From Candidatus Woesearchaeota archaeon CG10_big_fil_rev_8_21_14_0_10_37_12 (GTDB lineage: Archaea; Nanobdellota; Nanobdellia; Woesearchaeales; ARS49): a stretch of DNA of 64,000 bases. Of this stretch, positions 53,132 to 62,776 are shown piece by piece (position 1 is the stretch's first letter; every line of letters begins with the position of its first letter). Under the pieces are notes generated by a model. The model made no database searches, was not told where the DNA came from, and saw only the letters and a list, made by a program, of their open reading frames with translations. The translations under genes and the position numbers were made by a program. The stretch covers positions 1-64,000 of the forward strand of contig PCYA01000008.1 in the NCBI GenBank assembly GCA_002762795.1, read 5' to 3'.

Positions 53132-53704
53132 ATGGCAACAAATAACAAATATACTGTACAACACCGCAGAAAGCGCGAAGGAAAAACAAACTACAAAGTA
53201 CGCATGAAACTATTAAGCGGACACAAACCAAGACTAGTCATCAGAAAAAGCCTAAAACATATACAAGCTCAAATTGTAGAATTCAATCCATCAGGAGACA
53301 AAGTTGTTATCAGCGCGCACACAAAAGAACTTGCAAAATATGGCTGGAAAGGAAGCAACTGCGGAACAAACGCAGCATACTTAACTGGATTGTTACTTGG
53401 CAAAAAAGCAAAAAACAAAACATGCGTACTAGACATAGGACAATACACAAGCGTCAAAGGATGCGTACTATACGCTCTAGTACAAGGCGCAACAGATGCA
53501 GGCCTAAAAATCCCCTGCTCAAAAGAAGTCATCCCATCAAAACAAAGAATACGAGGAGAACACGTAGCCGCATACGCAAAACAACTCAAAACAGACAAAG
53601 ACAAATACTCACAACAATTCGCAACATACATCAAAAAAGGACTTGATCCCGAGACATTACCAAACCACTTTGATGAAATCAAAAAGAAAATCGAGGCACA
53701 ATGA
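53132..53704 (+). CDS. rpl18: Ribosomal protein uL18
   Basis: 190 residues from the third copy of the duplicated start. KYTVQHRRKREGKTNYKVRM is the archaeal L18 start; CGTNAAYLTGLLLGKKAKNK and VLYALVQGATDAGLKIPCSK follow. Binds 5S rRNA with L5. Overlaps S5 (ATGA). Confidence 0.96.
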   Translation: MATNNKYTVQHRRKREGKTNYKVRMKLLSGHKPRLVIRKSLKHIQAQIVEFNPSGDKVVISAHTKELAKYGWKGSNCGTNAAYLTGLLLGKKAKNKTCVLDIGQYTSVKGCVLYALVQGATDAGLKIPCSKEVIPSKQRIRGEHVAAYAKQLKTDKDKYSQQFATYIKKGLDPETLPNHFDEIKKKIEAQ

Positions 53705-54516
53705 CTGAAACAAAAATACAGACAGAAAAACTACCTGAAATAGAAGAAGAAACAAAACTCGAAATAGAACCGATCACAGAAGTAGAAGAAATTGTTGAAG
53801 TAGAAAAAGAAACAAAACCTCAACTGCCACTAAGCATAGAAGGCTGGAAACCAAAAACAAGCATAGGCAAAAAAGTACTGACAAAAGAAATAACCGACAT
53901 AGATGAAATACTTGATCAAGGATCACCCATTTTAGAAGAACAAATAGTAGACATGCTTCTGCCAATACAAACAGAACTTCTCATGGTAGGACAAAGCAAA
54001 GGAAAATTCGGCGGCGGAGCAAGAAGAATATTCAGACAAACACAAAAGAAAACACCCGAAGGAAACAAACCAAGCTTTGCATGCCTTGCAGTAATAGGAA
54101 ACGGCAACGGATACGTAGGAATAGGATACGGAAAAAGCAAAGACACCGTACCAGCAAGAGAAAAAGCAATCAGAAATGCAAAATTAAACATATTCAAAAT
54201 AAGACGAGGAGCAGGCAGTTGGGAAGACGCAACAACAGAAGCACACAGCATACCTTGGAGCGTAGAAGGAAAATGTGGAAGCGCAAGACTAATGCTCAAA
54301 CCAGCACCAAAAGGAAAAGGATTAGTAATAGAACAAGAATGCGCAAAAATACTAAAACTTGCAGGCATACAAAACATATACAGCAAAAGCTACGGCGGAA
54401 CAAAATCAAAAATAAACTTTATCATGGCCTGCGTAGATGCACTCAAACAACTCAACGCGTTCAAACCAAGAGAATCAAACATCAAAAATGTTCACATGAT
54501 TGAGGGCAAAAAATAA
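53701..54516 (+). CDS. rps5: Ribosomal protein uS5 with an acidic N-terminal extension
   Basis: 271 residues. Residues 1-40 are Glu/Thr-rich (LPEIEEETKLEIEPITEVEE), an added disordered extension. The core starts at SIEGWKPKTSIGKKV; KGKFGGGARRIFRQTQK, GNGNGYVGIGYGKSKDTVPA and GGTKSKINFIMACVDALKQ are S5 signatures. Confidence 0.95.
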   Translation: MTETKIQTEKLPEIEEETKLEIEPITEVEEIVEVEKETKPQLPLSIEGWKPKTSIGKKVLTKEITDIDEILDQGSPILEEQIVDMLLPIQTELLMVGQSKGKFGGGARRIFRQTQKKTPEGNKPSFACLAVIGNGNGYVGIGYGKSKDTVPAREKAIRNAKLNIFKIRRGAGSWEDATTEAHSIPWSVEGKCGSARLMLKPAPKGKGLVIEQECAKILKLAGIQNIYSKSYGGTKSKINFIMACVDALKQLNAFKPRESNIKNVHMIEGKK

Positions 54517-54517
54517 A

Positions 54518-54841
54518 ATGAAACTGGCAATAATAAGAGTACGAGGAAGCGTAAGAACAACCAAACAAGTACAAGACACATTCAAACACTTAGGACTTAC
54601 AAGAAAAAACACCTGCGTACTCAAAGAAGACACACCAACAATAAAAGGAATGCTCAAAAAAATAGAACCATTCATAACATGGGGACCTGCAAATGATGAT
54701 ACAGTAAAAAATATTAAAGACAAAAAACATTTAACACCACCAAAAAGCGGATACGGTTTCATAAAAAAACACCACAGAATAAAAGGAGCATACGGCAACA
54801 GAAAAGAAAAAATCAACGATCTTATCATGAGGATGCAATGA
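54518..54841 (+). CDS. rpl30: Ribosomal protein uL30
   Basis: 107 residues from the ATG at 54518; shorter than many archaeal L30 (about 150). LAIIRVRGSVRTTKQVQDTF and LGLTRKNTCVLKEDTPTIKG are the ferredoxin-like core. Overlaps L15 (ATGA). Confidence 0.94.
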   Translation: MKLAIIRVRGSVRTTKQVQDTFKHLGLTRKNTCVLKEDTPTIKGMLKKIEPFITWGPANDDTVKNIKDKKHLTPPKSGYGFIKKHHRIKGAYGNRKEKINDLIMRMQ

Positions 54842-55275
54842 CAGTAAACAAAAGAAGAAAAAGCAGCAGAATGCAAGGCAGCAACACACACGGATGGGGA
54901 CCAAACCAACACCGAGGCAGTGGAAGCCGAGGAGGAGTTGGAAGAGCCGGAACAGGAAAAAAAGCACACAACAAAAAAACAGAAATCTGGAAAAACCCAA
55001 ACTACATGGGAAAATCAGGATTTACCAGATTACGATCCAATAACAAAATAAACGCTATAAGCATACAACACTTGCAAGACAAAATTCCTAATCTCATAAA
55101 AGAAAAAAAAGCATCTGAAAAAAACGGCACGGTAGAAATAAACCTATCAAAAATAAAATATGACAAATTACTAGGAACAGGCAAAATCACGCAAAAGCTT
55201 ACAATTATCGGCCAAGCCACTGCAAAAGCAAAAGAAAAAATTGAACAAGCAGGAGGCAGCGTGGTGCAGGAATGA
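54838..55275 (+). CDS. rpl15: Ribosomal protein uL15
   Basis: 145 residues. RKSSRMQGSNTHGWGPNQHR and GSGSRGGVGRAGTGKKAHNK form the glycine-rich rRNA-binding arm; YDKLLGTGKITQKLTIIGQA the C-terminal domain. Overlaps secY (ATGA). Confidence 0.95.
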   Translation: MTVNKRRKSSRMQGSNTHGWGPNQHRGSGSRGGVGRAGTGKKAHNKKTEIWKNPNYMGKSGFTRLRSNNKINAISIQHLQDKIPNLIKEKKASEKNGTVEINLSKIKYDKLLGTGKITQKLTIIGQATAKAKEKIEQAGGSVVQE

Positions 55276-56663
55276 GTTTACTTGACAATATACTAAACAA
55301 CTTACCAGAAGTTGCACATCCCACTCAGAAAAAACTCTCATTTAAAGAAAAAATTAAATGGACACTCATCATATTGTTGCTCTTTTTCATTCTTGGATTA
55401 GTTCCCCTATTTGGACTAGGACCAAACGAACTTCAAAGATTTGAACTACTCGCAATCATACTAGGAGCAAGCTTTGGAAGCATTATCAGCTTAGGAATAG
55501 GACCAATAGTCACCGCAAGCATCGTATTACAATTACTCAACGGATCAGGAATAATTAAATTTGATCTAACAACAAAAGAAGGCAAAAAAAGATTCCAAGG
55601 AATACAAAAACTTCTTTCTGTAGCTTTTGTCATCTTCGAAGCGTCAATATACGTATTCATGGGCGGACTTGCACCCCCTGAAATATTGATCGGAACAAGC
55701 AGATACTTTCAAATGCAACTAATACTCATTTTCCAATTAATTCTCGGCGGCATCCTCATAATGTTTATGGATGAAGTCACAAACAAATGGGGATTAGGAT
55801 CAGGAATAAGCCTGTTCATCGCAGCAGGAGTCAGCCAAAGCTTGTTCATACAATTACTAAGCCCATTACCATCACCACAAAACCCCGCAGTTGCAACAGG
55901 AGCAATACCCGCATTATTCCAAAGCTTAAGCACAGGAGATCCACAAACAGCACTATTATTAGTAGCAGGAATACTTGCAACAGTTGCCGTGTTCGCATTA
56001 GCAGTCTATGCACAAGCAATGAAAGTAGAAATACCCTTGTCTTTCGGCAGGGTACGAGGACATGGAATCAGATGGCCATTAAATTTCATTTACACAAGCA
56101 ACATGCCAGTGATACTCATCAGCGCACTACTTGCTAACATGCAATTGTGGGCGCAATTGTTCCAAAAATGGGGATATCCAATACTCGGAACATTTGTAGG
56201 AAACCAACCAGCAAGCGGTTTAATTTCATGGACAACACCACCAAACATTGTAGGAAGTGCAATCAGAGGAGGACTAACAGGAGGAATGATCTTACAAGGA
56301 CTTGGCTACATGATATTCATGGTCATAGGAGCCGTTGTATTCTCCTGGTTCTGGGTACAAACAAGCGGAATGGATGCACGAAGCCAAGCCAAAAACATGA
56401 TGAACAGCGGCTTACAAATACCAGGATTCAGACGAGACGAAAGAGTACTTGAAAGATTACTACAAAGATATATCAGCCCTTTAACAATCATGGGTGCAAT
56501 AACAATAGGTGTACTCGCGTCAGTTGCAGACTTAAGCGGAACACTCACCAACGGAGCAAGTTTATTCCTATCAGTCATGATCATATATAGATTCTACGAA
56601 GACATAGCAAGACAACACATGATGGACATGAACCCAATGCTGCGCAAATTCATGGGAGGCTAA
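55272..56663 (+). CDS. secY: Preprotein translocase subunit SecY
   Basis: 463 residues with about ten membrane helices. LGIGPIVTASIVLQLL, TNKWGLGSGISLFIAAGVSQ and the cytosolic loops AMKVEIPLSFGRVRGHGIRW and RRDERVLERLLQRYISPL are SecY signatures. Forms the channel with Sec61 beta (4.1 kb) and SecE (not seen here). Confidence 0.97.
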   Translation: MSLLDNILNNLPEVAHPTQKKLSFKEKIKWTLIILLLFFILGLVPLFGLGPNELQRFELLAIILGASFGSIISLGIGPIVTASIVLQLLNGSGIIKFDLTTKEGKKRFQGIQKLLSVAFVIFEASIYVFMGGLAPPEILIGTSRYFQMQLILIFQLILGGILIMFMDEVTNKWGLGSGISLFIAAGVSQSLFIQLLSPLPSPQNPAVATGAIPALFQSLSTGDPQTALLLVAGILATVAVFALAVYAQAMKVEIPLSFGRVRGHGIRWPLNFIYTSNMPVILISALLANMQLWAQLFQKWGYPILGTFVGNQPASGLISWTTPPNIVGSAIRGGLTGGMILQGLGYMIFMVIGAVVFSWFWVQTSGMDARSQAKNMMNSGLQIPGFRRDERVLERLLQRYISPLTIMGAITIGVLASVADLSGTLTNGASLFLSVMIIYRFYEDIARQHMMDMNPMLRKFMGG

Positions 56664-56665
56664 CA

Positions 56666-57406
56666 ATGGTCTTTCTTGATTCTTTTTTTACAAAAACTCT
56701 TGGATTCATGCTGAACTGGAATCCTTTATGGGCAATACTCTTGTTGTCATTTGTTATTTCTTTAGTAATTGTTGTTCTTTATAGAGTATTCACAGATCAG
56801 ACAGAAATGAAACAACTCAAAGACCAACTTAAAGAACACCAAACCAAGATGAAAAAACTCAAAGATGATCCTGCAAAACTCATGAAAGTGCAAAAAGAAG
56901 CCATGGGAATTAACATGCAATACATGAAAAAAAGCATGAAGCCAACACTAATTACGTTCATTCCAATATTGCTTATCTTTGGCTGGATGAATGCACATTT
57001 CGCATATGAACCAATTATTCCCGGGCAAGAATTTAATGTGCTTGTAGAAGTACGCGAAGGAATCACGGGCAACATTACAACAACTGTTCCTGAAGGAATA
57101 AATGTAGTTGGTGAAACAGAGAAAAAAGTCGAAAACAATCAAGCCAAATTCACGTTCAAAGGCAAAGAAGGAGATTACTTCATTACAGTCAAAACAGAAG
57201 AACATGAAGCAGACATAAAAGTATTAATAACAAACGACAGAAACTACGCAGAAGTCATCCAGAAACCAGAAAACAAGGCATTCAAAAGCATCACCATTGA
57301 GAATAAAACATTGAAACTTATCTGGGGATTAAGCTGGATATGGATATACATAATTTCTGCAATAGTATTCAGCATAGGATTAAGAAAAATTCTAAATGTG
57401 CATTAA
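56666..57406 (+). CDS. EMC3/YidC-superfamily (DUF106) insertase with external domain
   Basis: This 246-residue protein has a first helix (about 18-42), a cytosolic coiled coil (QTEMKQLKDQLKEHQTKMKK), KSMKPTLITFIPILLIFGWM as helix two, and a final helix (about 220-242). Archaeal DUF106 proteins are EMC3/Get1/YidC relatives that insert membrane proteins. Here an extra beta-rich external domain of about 90 residues (GQEFNVLVEVREGITGNITT and following) lies before the last helix. Three bases after secY. Confidence 0.85.
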   Translation: MVFLDSFFTKTLGFMLNWNPLWAILLLSFVISLVIVVLYRVFTDQTEMKQLKDQLKEHQTKMKKLKDDPAKLMKVQKEAMGINMQYMKKSMKPTLITFIPILLIFGWMNAHFAYEPIIPGQEFNVLVEVREGITGNITTTVPEGINVVGETEKKVENNQAKFTFKGKEGDYFITVKTEEHEADIKVLITNDRNYAEVIQKPENKAFKSITIENKTLKLIWGLSWIWIYIISAIVFSIGLRKILNVH

Positions 57407-57503
57407 CAACACTCAGCGACGAGCCATTTATAAATAGAAAGCTTTTTAAAGGACAAAAGCATTTATAAAGCTCAGGGGAACAGTTGAACATAAGAGATCA
57501 AAC

Positions 57504-58073
<570 letters not shown>

Positions 58074-58151
58074 ATTCTCGCGTTCACATATCGTAAACTT
58101 TACGTCTTTTGCACCACAAAACTTAAATCAAGTAGACTGCAAACAACATAT

Positions 58152-58202
58152 AGTAAGCAGAAACTATTGCTGTGTACTATAATATACAGCCTACTGCTTA
58201 CT
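58152..58202. repeat. AGTAAGCAG hairpin before mcm
   Basis: AGTAAGCAG (58152-58160) pairs with CTGCTTACT (58194-58202) just before the MCM start. Related AGTAAGCAGTAAACAGTA strings occur near 6141, 34430 and inside the gene at 17701. Confidence 0.6.
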
Positions 58203-58216
58203 AACAAGGGGGAGTA

Positions 58217-60229
58217 ATGGATGCAACAACACTAGTCAACATAATCACTGAATTTCTCGAGAAGAACTATTATGATCAACTATTAGAAAAAGTACGAAGA
58301 GGAGAAAAAAGCCTCTCAATAAATTTTACGTCACTTGCAGAATACAACCCAGAAATAGCAGACATGCTGTTAGACCAACCACAAGAAATTCTCAAAGCAG
58401 GAGAGATTGCAATAAACCAACTCAACCTAGGACAAGACATTAAAGGATTTATTATTAGATTTGCGAATTTGCCTGCGAGCGCCGGAACACTCATCAGACA
58501 AATCAGAAGCAAACACCTCGGCAAGCTGTTAACCTTCCAAGGAGTTGTCAGAAACAAAAGCGAAGTAAGACCACAAGTCGCCTCTGCAAAATTCGAATGT
58601 CCCTCTTGCGGAAACACACACGTCATTTTACAACTCGACAGCAAATTTCACGAGCCAACTAAATGCAGCTGCGGAAGAAAAGGAAAATTCACACTTGTAC
58701 ACAAAGATCTAGTAGACGCACAAATGATGGTCTTAGAAGAAGACCCAGAACAACTAGAAGGAGGAGAACAACCCAAACGAATGAACGTGCTACTACAAAA
58801 TGACTTAGTAAGCCCCCTCACAGAGAAAAAAACAAACCCTGGAAGCAAAGTACAAGTAATAGGAGAAGTCAAAGAAGTACCAATTTATCTCCGATCAGGA
58901 GGACAAAGCACCAAATTCGACTTATTCATCGAAGCAAACAACTTCATACCAATAGAATCAGACTACACAGATATAAAAATAAGCCCAGAAGAAGAACAAG
59001 AAATAAAAAAATTAGCAAAAAAACCAGATGTGCTTACAATCATACGAGATTCAATTGCGCCAAGCATCTACGGACACGAAAAAATCAAAGAAGCCCTTGC
59101 ACTACAAGCAATGGGAGGCATACGAAAAAAAAGAGATGACGGAGTCGTAACAAGAGGAGACATCCACATGCTATTCGTAGGAGACCCTGGAGCAGCAAAA
59201 TCACAACTACTCAAACGAATGCAAGTAGTAGCACCAAAAGCAAGATACATAACAGGAAAAGGAGCTTCGGGCGCAGGACTCAGCGCAGCAGTAGTCAAAG
59301 ACGAATTCCTACAAGGATGGAGCTTAGAAGCAGGAGCATTAGTACTAGCAAACAAAGGATTGTGCATGATCGACGAAATGGACAAAATGAGCAAAGAAGA
59401 CGGATGGGCAATGCACGAAGCACTAGAACAACAAACCGTAACAATCAGCAAAGCAAACATTCAAGCAAGTCTAAGATGCGAAACAACAGTACTAGCAGCA
59501 GCAAACCCAAAATTTGGAAGATTTGATCCATACGACACTATTGCGAACCAAATCAACATGGCACCAACACTCATTAACAGATTTGATTTAATATTTCCAA
59601 TAAAAGACCTGCCAGACCCAACAAAAGACGAAAAACTTGCGCAATTCGTATTAGAACTGCACCAAAACAATGTTGAAACACCACAAATACCAACAGAACT
59701 CCTGAGAAAATATATTGCGTACGCACGACAAAACATGTTCCCAAAACTTACTGACGCTGCAATAATAGAACTCAAAGAATACTACCTAAAAATGCGCGCG
59801 AGTGTTAGCTCAGCAAACGTCAAAAGCGTACCAATAAGCGCACGACAACTAGAAGGACTAGTAAGACTATCAGAAGCACACGCCAAAATGCGCCTGAGCG
59901 AAAAAGTAGAAAAAAAAGACGCAAAAAAAGCAATAGAACTTCTAGACTACTGCTTACGACAAGTCGCGCTCGACGAAAAAACAGGAACATTTGACATAGA
60001 CAGAATAGCAACAGATACCCCTGCGAGCAGTCGCAACAAGTTGCATTTAATTAAAGAAATAATTAACGAATTAGAACAAATAACAGGAAAAACAATACCT
60101 CTTGATGACATCCTCAAAGCAGCATCAAGCAAAGACGTGAATGAAAGAGAAACTGAAGAGATCATTCAAAAATTAAAAAGAGCAGGAGACATATTTGAAC
60201 CAAGAAGAGGATTTATTAGTAAAATATAA
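58217..60229 (+). CDS. mcm: MCM replicative helicase
   Basis: 670 residues. N-terminal domain with zinc site CPSCGN...CSCG (about 133-157). Walker A GDPGAAKSQLLK, presensor GKGASGAGLSAAVV, Walker B LCMIDEMDKM, sensor LAAANPKFGRFD and arginine finger LINRFDLIF are intact. C-terminal winged helix closes the protein. Unwinds DNA at forks; oriC lies 3.4 kb downstream. Confidence 0.97.
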   Translation: MDATTLVNIITEFLEKNYYDQLLEKVRRGEKSLSINFTSLAEYNPEIADMLLDQPQEILKAGEIAINQLNLGQDIKGFIIRFANLPASAGTLIRQIRSKHLGKLLTFQGVVRNKSEVRPQVASAKFECPSCGNTHVILQLDSKFHEPTKCSCGRKGKFTLVHKDLVDAQMMVLEEDPEQLEGGEQPKRMNVLLQNDLVSPLTEKKTNPGSKVQVIGEVKEVPIYLRSGGQSTKFDLFIEANNFIPIESDYTDIKISPEEEQEIKKLAKKPDVLTIIRDSIAPSIYGHEKIKEALALQAMGGIRKKRDDGVVTRGDIHMLFVGDPGAAKSQLLKRMQVVAPKARYITGKGASGAGLSAAVVKDEFLQGWSLEAGALVLANKGLCMIDEMDKMSKEDGWAMHEALEQQTVTISKANIQASLRCETTVLAAANPKFGRFDPYDTIANQINMAPTLINRFDLIFPIKDLPDPTKDEKLAQFVLELHQNNVETPQIPTELLRKYIAYARQNMFPKLTDAAIIELKEYYLKMRASVSSANVKSVPISARQLEGLVRLSEAHAKMRLSEKVEKKDAKKAIELLDYCLRQVALDEKTGTFDIDRIATDTPASSRNKLHLIKEIINELEQITGKTIPLDDILKAASSKDVNERETEEIIQKLKRAGDIFEPRRGFISKI

Positions 60230-61327
60230 TTACCTATTAATTTCTATCCCTGCAGCTTCAGCACTCGATATGTCTTCTGAATATTGTTGTAGCGCAAAAC
60301 AAGAATTTTTCAAAAACTGATTCATGATTTTACCACAACCAACATAATTATTATCATACGCAAAATCAAGATAACAAGAATCTCGCGTATCATCTGTGAC
60401 TATCTCATCACACACTTCCATTCGCTTACTTTTCGTTGCAATAGTAATTAAGCATCTGTCAACAAGATTTCTCTGACCAATAGAATCACACGTGTTACGC
60501 GCACGAGAAAAATCAACAGTTGCTAAATTTGCTGCCTGATCAATCCTGCCTGCAGCAGACACTCCACCACCACAATCAAGCATGCAAATTGCTGCGGATT
60601 CTCCAGACTCACACGCACCATTACCACAACACGGAACAATTGGCGAATGAGAACACTGACCATTTGAGCACACATCTGTTGTACAAAAATTCAAATCATC
60701 ACAACCAGCCGGACACATCTCCAACTGCTCACGAGGAACAGCAACTGTATCAATAACTATTTCTGGTTTTTGTGCTGCAGCAACAACAGAAACCTTGCTG
60801 CGTTTTGTAATTTGTTTCGAACCATACAAAACAACAGCACTTATATCGTAATTACCAAAATTAGCAGACGCTGGAACAAGCAAAGAAAAAGAGACGCTTG
60901 CACGATCTGTAACGCTAACTTGTTTTGCCTCTGATAAAACCATTGACCCTGATAAAGACAGAGCCACATCAACTGTACTTGTAATTTCTCTGCCAGACGG
61001 ATTAAAAACATCCACTGAAACAGACACTACTTTTCCTGGAGAAACTTCCTGCGTCAACACATTCAATGTTGCTGAGAGTTCAACCGGTTCTCTGGAAAAT
61101 GTTAAAACAACAAAAATAACGCCAACAAGAAGCCCTAAAACAACAAATAGAATAACCAACACTCTCGTACTGATCGCGTGCTGATGAGTTGCTCCTGCTG
61201 CACGAAACGCGTCCTGAATTTCAACATTTGAGTATCCTGCTTTTTCAAGCGTAGTGCGAATTACTTTAAGATCATAACCTTGACTAACAAGCCTTTGCAC
61301 GTATGAAACTAAACTCTGTCTCGCCAT
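60230..61327 (-). CDS. Membrane-anchored surface protein with Cys-rich module
   Basis: 365 residues. A helical N-terminus (VSYVQRLVSQGYDLKVIRTT) is cytosolic. A helix at about 53-78 spans the membrane. An immunoglobulin-like beta domain (about 84-185) follows. Then comes a disulfide-rich module (EMCPAGCDDLNFCTTDVCSN, CCGNGACESGESAAICMLDC). The C-terminal part has six further cysteines. Convergent with mcm, no gap. Cell surface or host contact role is inferred. Confidence 0.75.
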   Translation of the reverse strand: MARQSLVSYVQRLVSQGYDLKVIRTTLEKAGYSNVEIQDAFRAAGATHQHAISTRVLVILFVVLGLLVGVIFVVLTFSREPVELSATLNVLTQEVSPGKVVSVSVDVFNPSGREITSTVDVALSLSGSMVLSEAKQVSVTDRASVSFSLLVPASANFGNYDISAVVLYGSKQITKRSKVSVVAAAQKPEIVIDTVAVPREQLEMCPAGCDDLNFCTTDVCSNGQCSHSPIVPCCGNGACESGESAAICMLDCGGGVSAAGRIDQAANLATVDFSRARNTCDSIGQRNLVDRCLITIATKSKRMEVCDEIVTDDTRDSCYLDFAYDNNYVGCGKIMNQFLKNSCFALQQYSEDISSAEAAGIEINR

Positions 61328-61408
61328 CTTTTTTAACGCATTTTAAATTGCTGCGTATATAAAATCTTTGGTCCATATGTTTTTATATGCGCTCCTCTTA
61401 ACAATTGT

Positions 61409-61801
61409 GTGGGAAACAAACAAAAAGGAAGCAGTGCTGAACGCGAATTAATTCATTTATTCTGGAAAACAGACTGGGCAGCAACAAGAGTAGCAGGAAG
61501 CGGGAGTATGCAATACCCCAGCCCAGACATCATTGCACACAGACCAGGAATAAGCTTAGCAATAGAATGCAAGGCAACACGACAAACATACAAATATCTC
61601 GAAAAAGAAGAAATACAACAACTTATTGAATACTCAATAAAAGCGGGAATAACTCCTCTTATTGCCGTGAGATTTCCCAGACAACCATGGTATTTCTTGA
61701 GTCCAGAGCAACTCAAAGAGACAGAAAAATTCCACATGATATCTCTTGAAGAAGCACAAAAAAAAGGCAAAACATTTGAAACACTCACGAAAGGTTTATA
61801 A
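61409..61801 (+). CDS. hjc: Holliday junction resolvase Hjc
   Basis: 130 residues, GTG start. KGSSAERELIHLFW, MQYPSPDIIAH and LAIECKATRQ contain the catalytic E, D and ExK of the archaeal resolvase. A dimer that cuts four-way junctions. Followed closely by TFE. Confidence 0.95.
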   Translation: MGNKQKGSSAERELIHLFWKTDWAATRVAGSGSMQYPSPDIIAHRPGISLAIECKATRQTYKYLEKEEIQQLIEYSIKAGITPLIAVRFPRQPWYFLSPEQLKETEKFHMISLEEAQKKGKTFETLTKGL

Positions 61802-61833
61802 ATAAAGTTCAGACAAAAAACAATGGTGTGTTG

Positions 61834-62502
61834 ATGAAGCTAACAGCAAAACTAATAGAAGAACTTGTTTCTGAATTGGCCGGACAAGATGTTGTACCGC
61901 TTGTAGAAGCCCTACGAAACAAATCAAATGTTTCAGAACTCAAACTCGCGGAACAACTAAAACGCGAAATAAACACAATAAGAAACATGCTTTACAGACT
62001 CTATGAACACAACTTAGTCAGCTTCACACGAAAAAAAGACAAAAAAAAAGGATGGTACATTTACTACTGGACCTTGAACTCAAACCGTGTAAAAGATCTT
62101 ATTGCTGAAGTAAAAAAACAAAAAATACATCGATTACAAGAAAGATTGGACAGAGAACAACAAACACAATTCTATAGCTGTTCAGAAAAGTGTGTGCGCC
62201 TAGACTTTGAAGAAAGTCACGATCATGGATTCAAATGCCCTGAATGCGGAACCCTATTAGATGTTGAAAACAATAAACACATTGTTGAAAGACTTGCCAA
62301 AACAATTTCTGAAATGCAAAAAGAACTAGATGAACTACAAAAAGAAGAAGTTCCTGTAAAACGCACAAAAGTAATTGAAAAAAGTGTTAAAAAGAAAACA
62401 CGACCTGAAAAAACAGCAAAAGGTCAAAAAAGCGCAAAGAACACAAAAGCAAAGAGAAAAATATCAAGCAATAAAAAATCAACAAAAAAGAAAAGGAAAT
62501 AA
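61834..62502 (+). CDS. tfe: Transcription initiation factor TFE (alpha)
   Basis: About 222 residues from the ATG at 61834 (GTG at 61828 possible). LAEQLKREINTIRNMLYRLY is the winged helix; YSCSEKCVRLDFEESHDHGF with CPECGTLL is the zinc ribbon. A lysine-rich tail of about 50 residues is unusual. Assists promoter opening with TBP and TFB. Confidence 0.93.
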   Translation: MKLTAKLIEELVSELAGQDVVPLVEALRNKSNVSELKLAEQLKREINTIRNMLYRLYEHNLVSFTRKKDKKKGWYIYYWTLNSNRVKDLIAEVKKQKIHRLQERLDREQQTQFYSCSEKCVRLDFEESHDHGFKCPECGTLLDVENNKHIVERLAKTISEMQKELDELQKEEVPVKRTKVIEKSVKKKTRPEKTAKGQKSAKNTKAKRKISSNKKSTKKKRK

Positions 62503-62506
62503 AAAA

Positions 62507-62707
62507 TTATTTTCGCTTCTTAACTTTCAATGCGTTTTCGATTCGCAATTCTTCTTTCAGCACTTGCTGAACCATCTTCTCAATATGGTTCTCAATACGC
62601 GCAATTCTTCTTTCCATAAGAACAAACACGCGCATACAATATACTAAACCAAACAACACCCCAATAATAACTGCAAGCACTATTCTGATCAACACAACCT
62701 CTGCCAT
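62507..62707 (-). CDS. Small membrane-anchored coiled-coil protein
   Basis: 66 residues. One N-terminal membrane helix (VVLIRIVLAVIIGVLFGLVY) then a charged coiled coil (MERRIARIENHIEKMVQQVL). AAAAGAGGTG before the ATG is a plausible ribosome site. No family recognised. Confidence 0.68.
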   Translation of the reverse strand: MAEVVLIRIVLAVIIGVLFGLVYCMRVFVLMERRIARIENHIEKMVQQVLKEELRIENALKVKKRK

Positions 62708-62776
62708 ATAACACCTCTTTTTTAGTATGTAATAAGTGGCTTGAAGTTTGAAGTATATAAAAGTGTTGTGGAAAAA

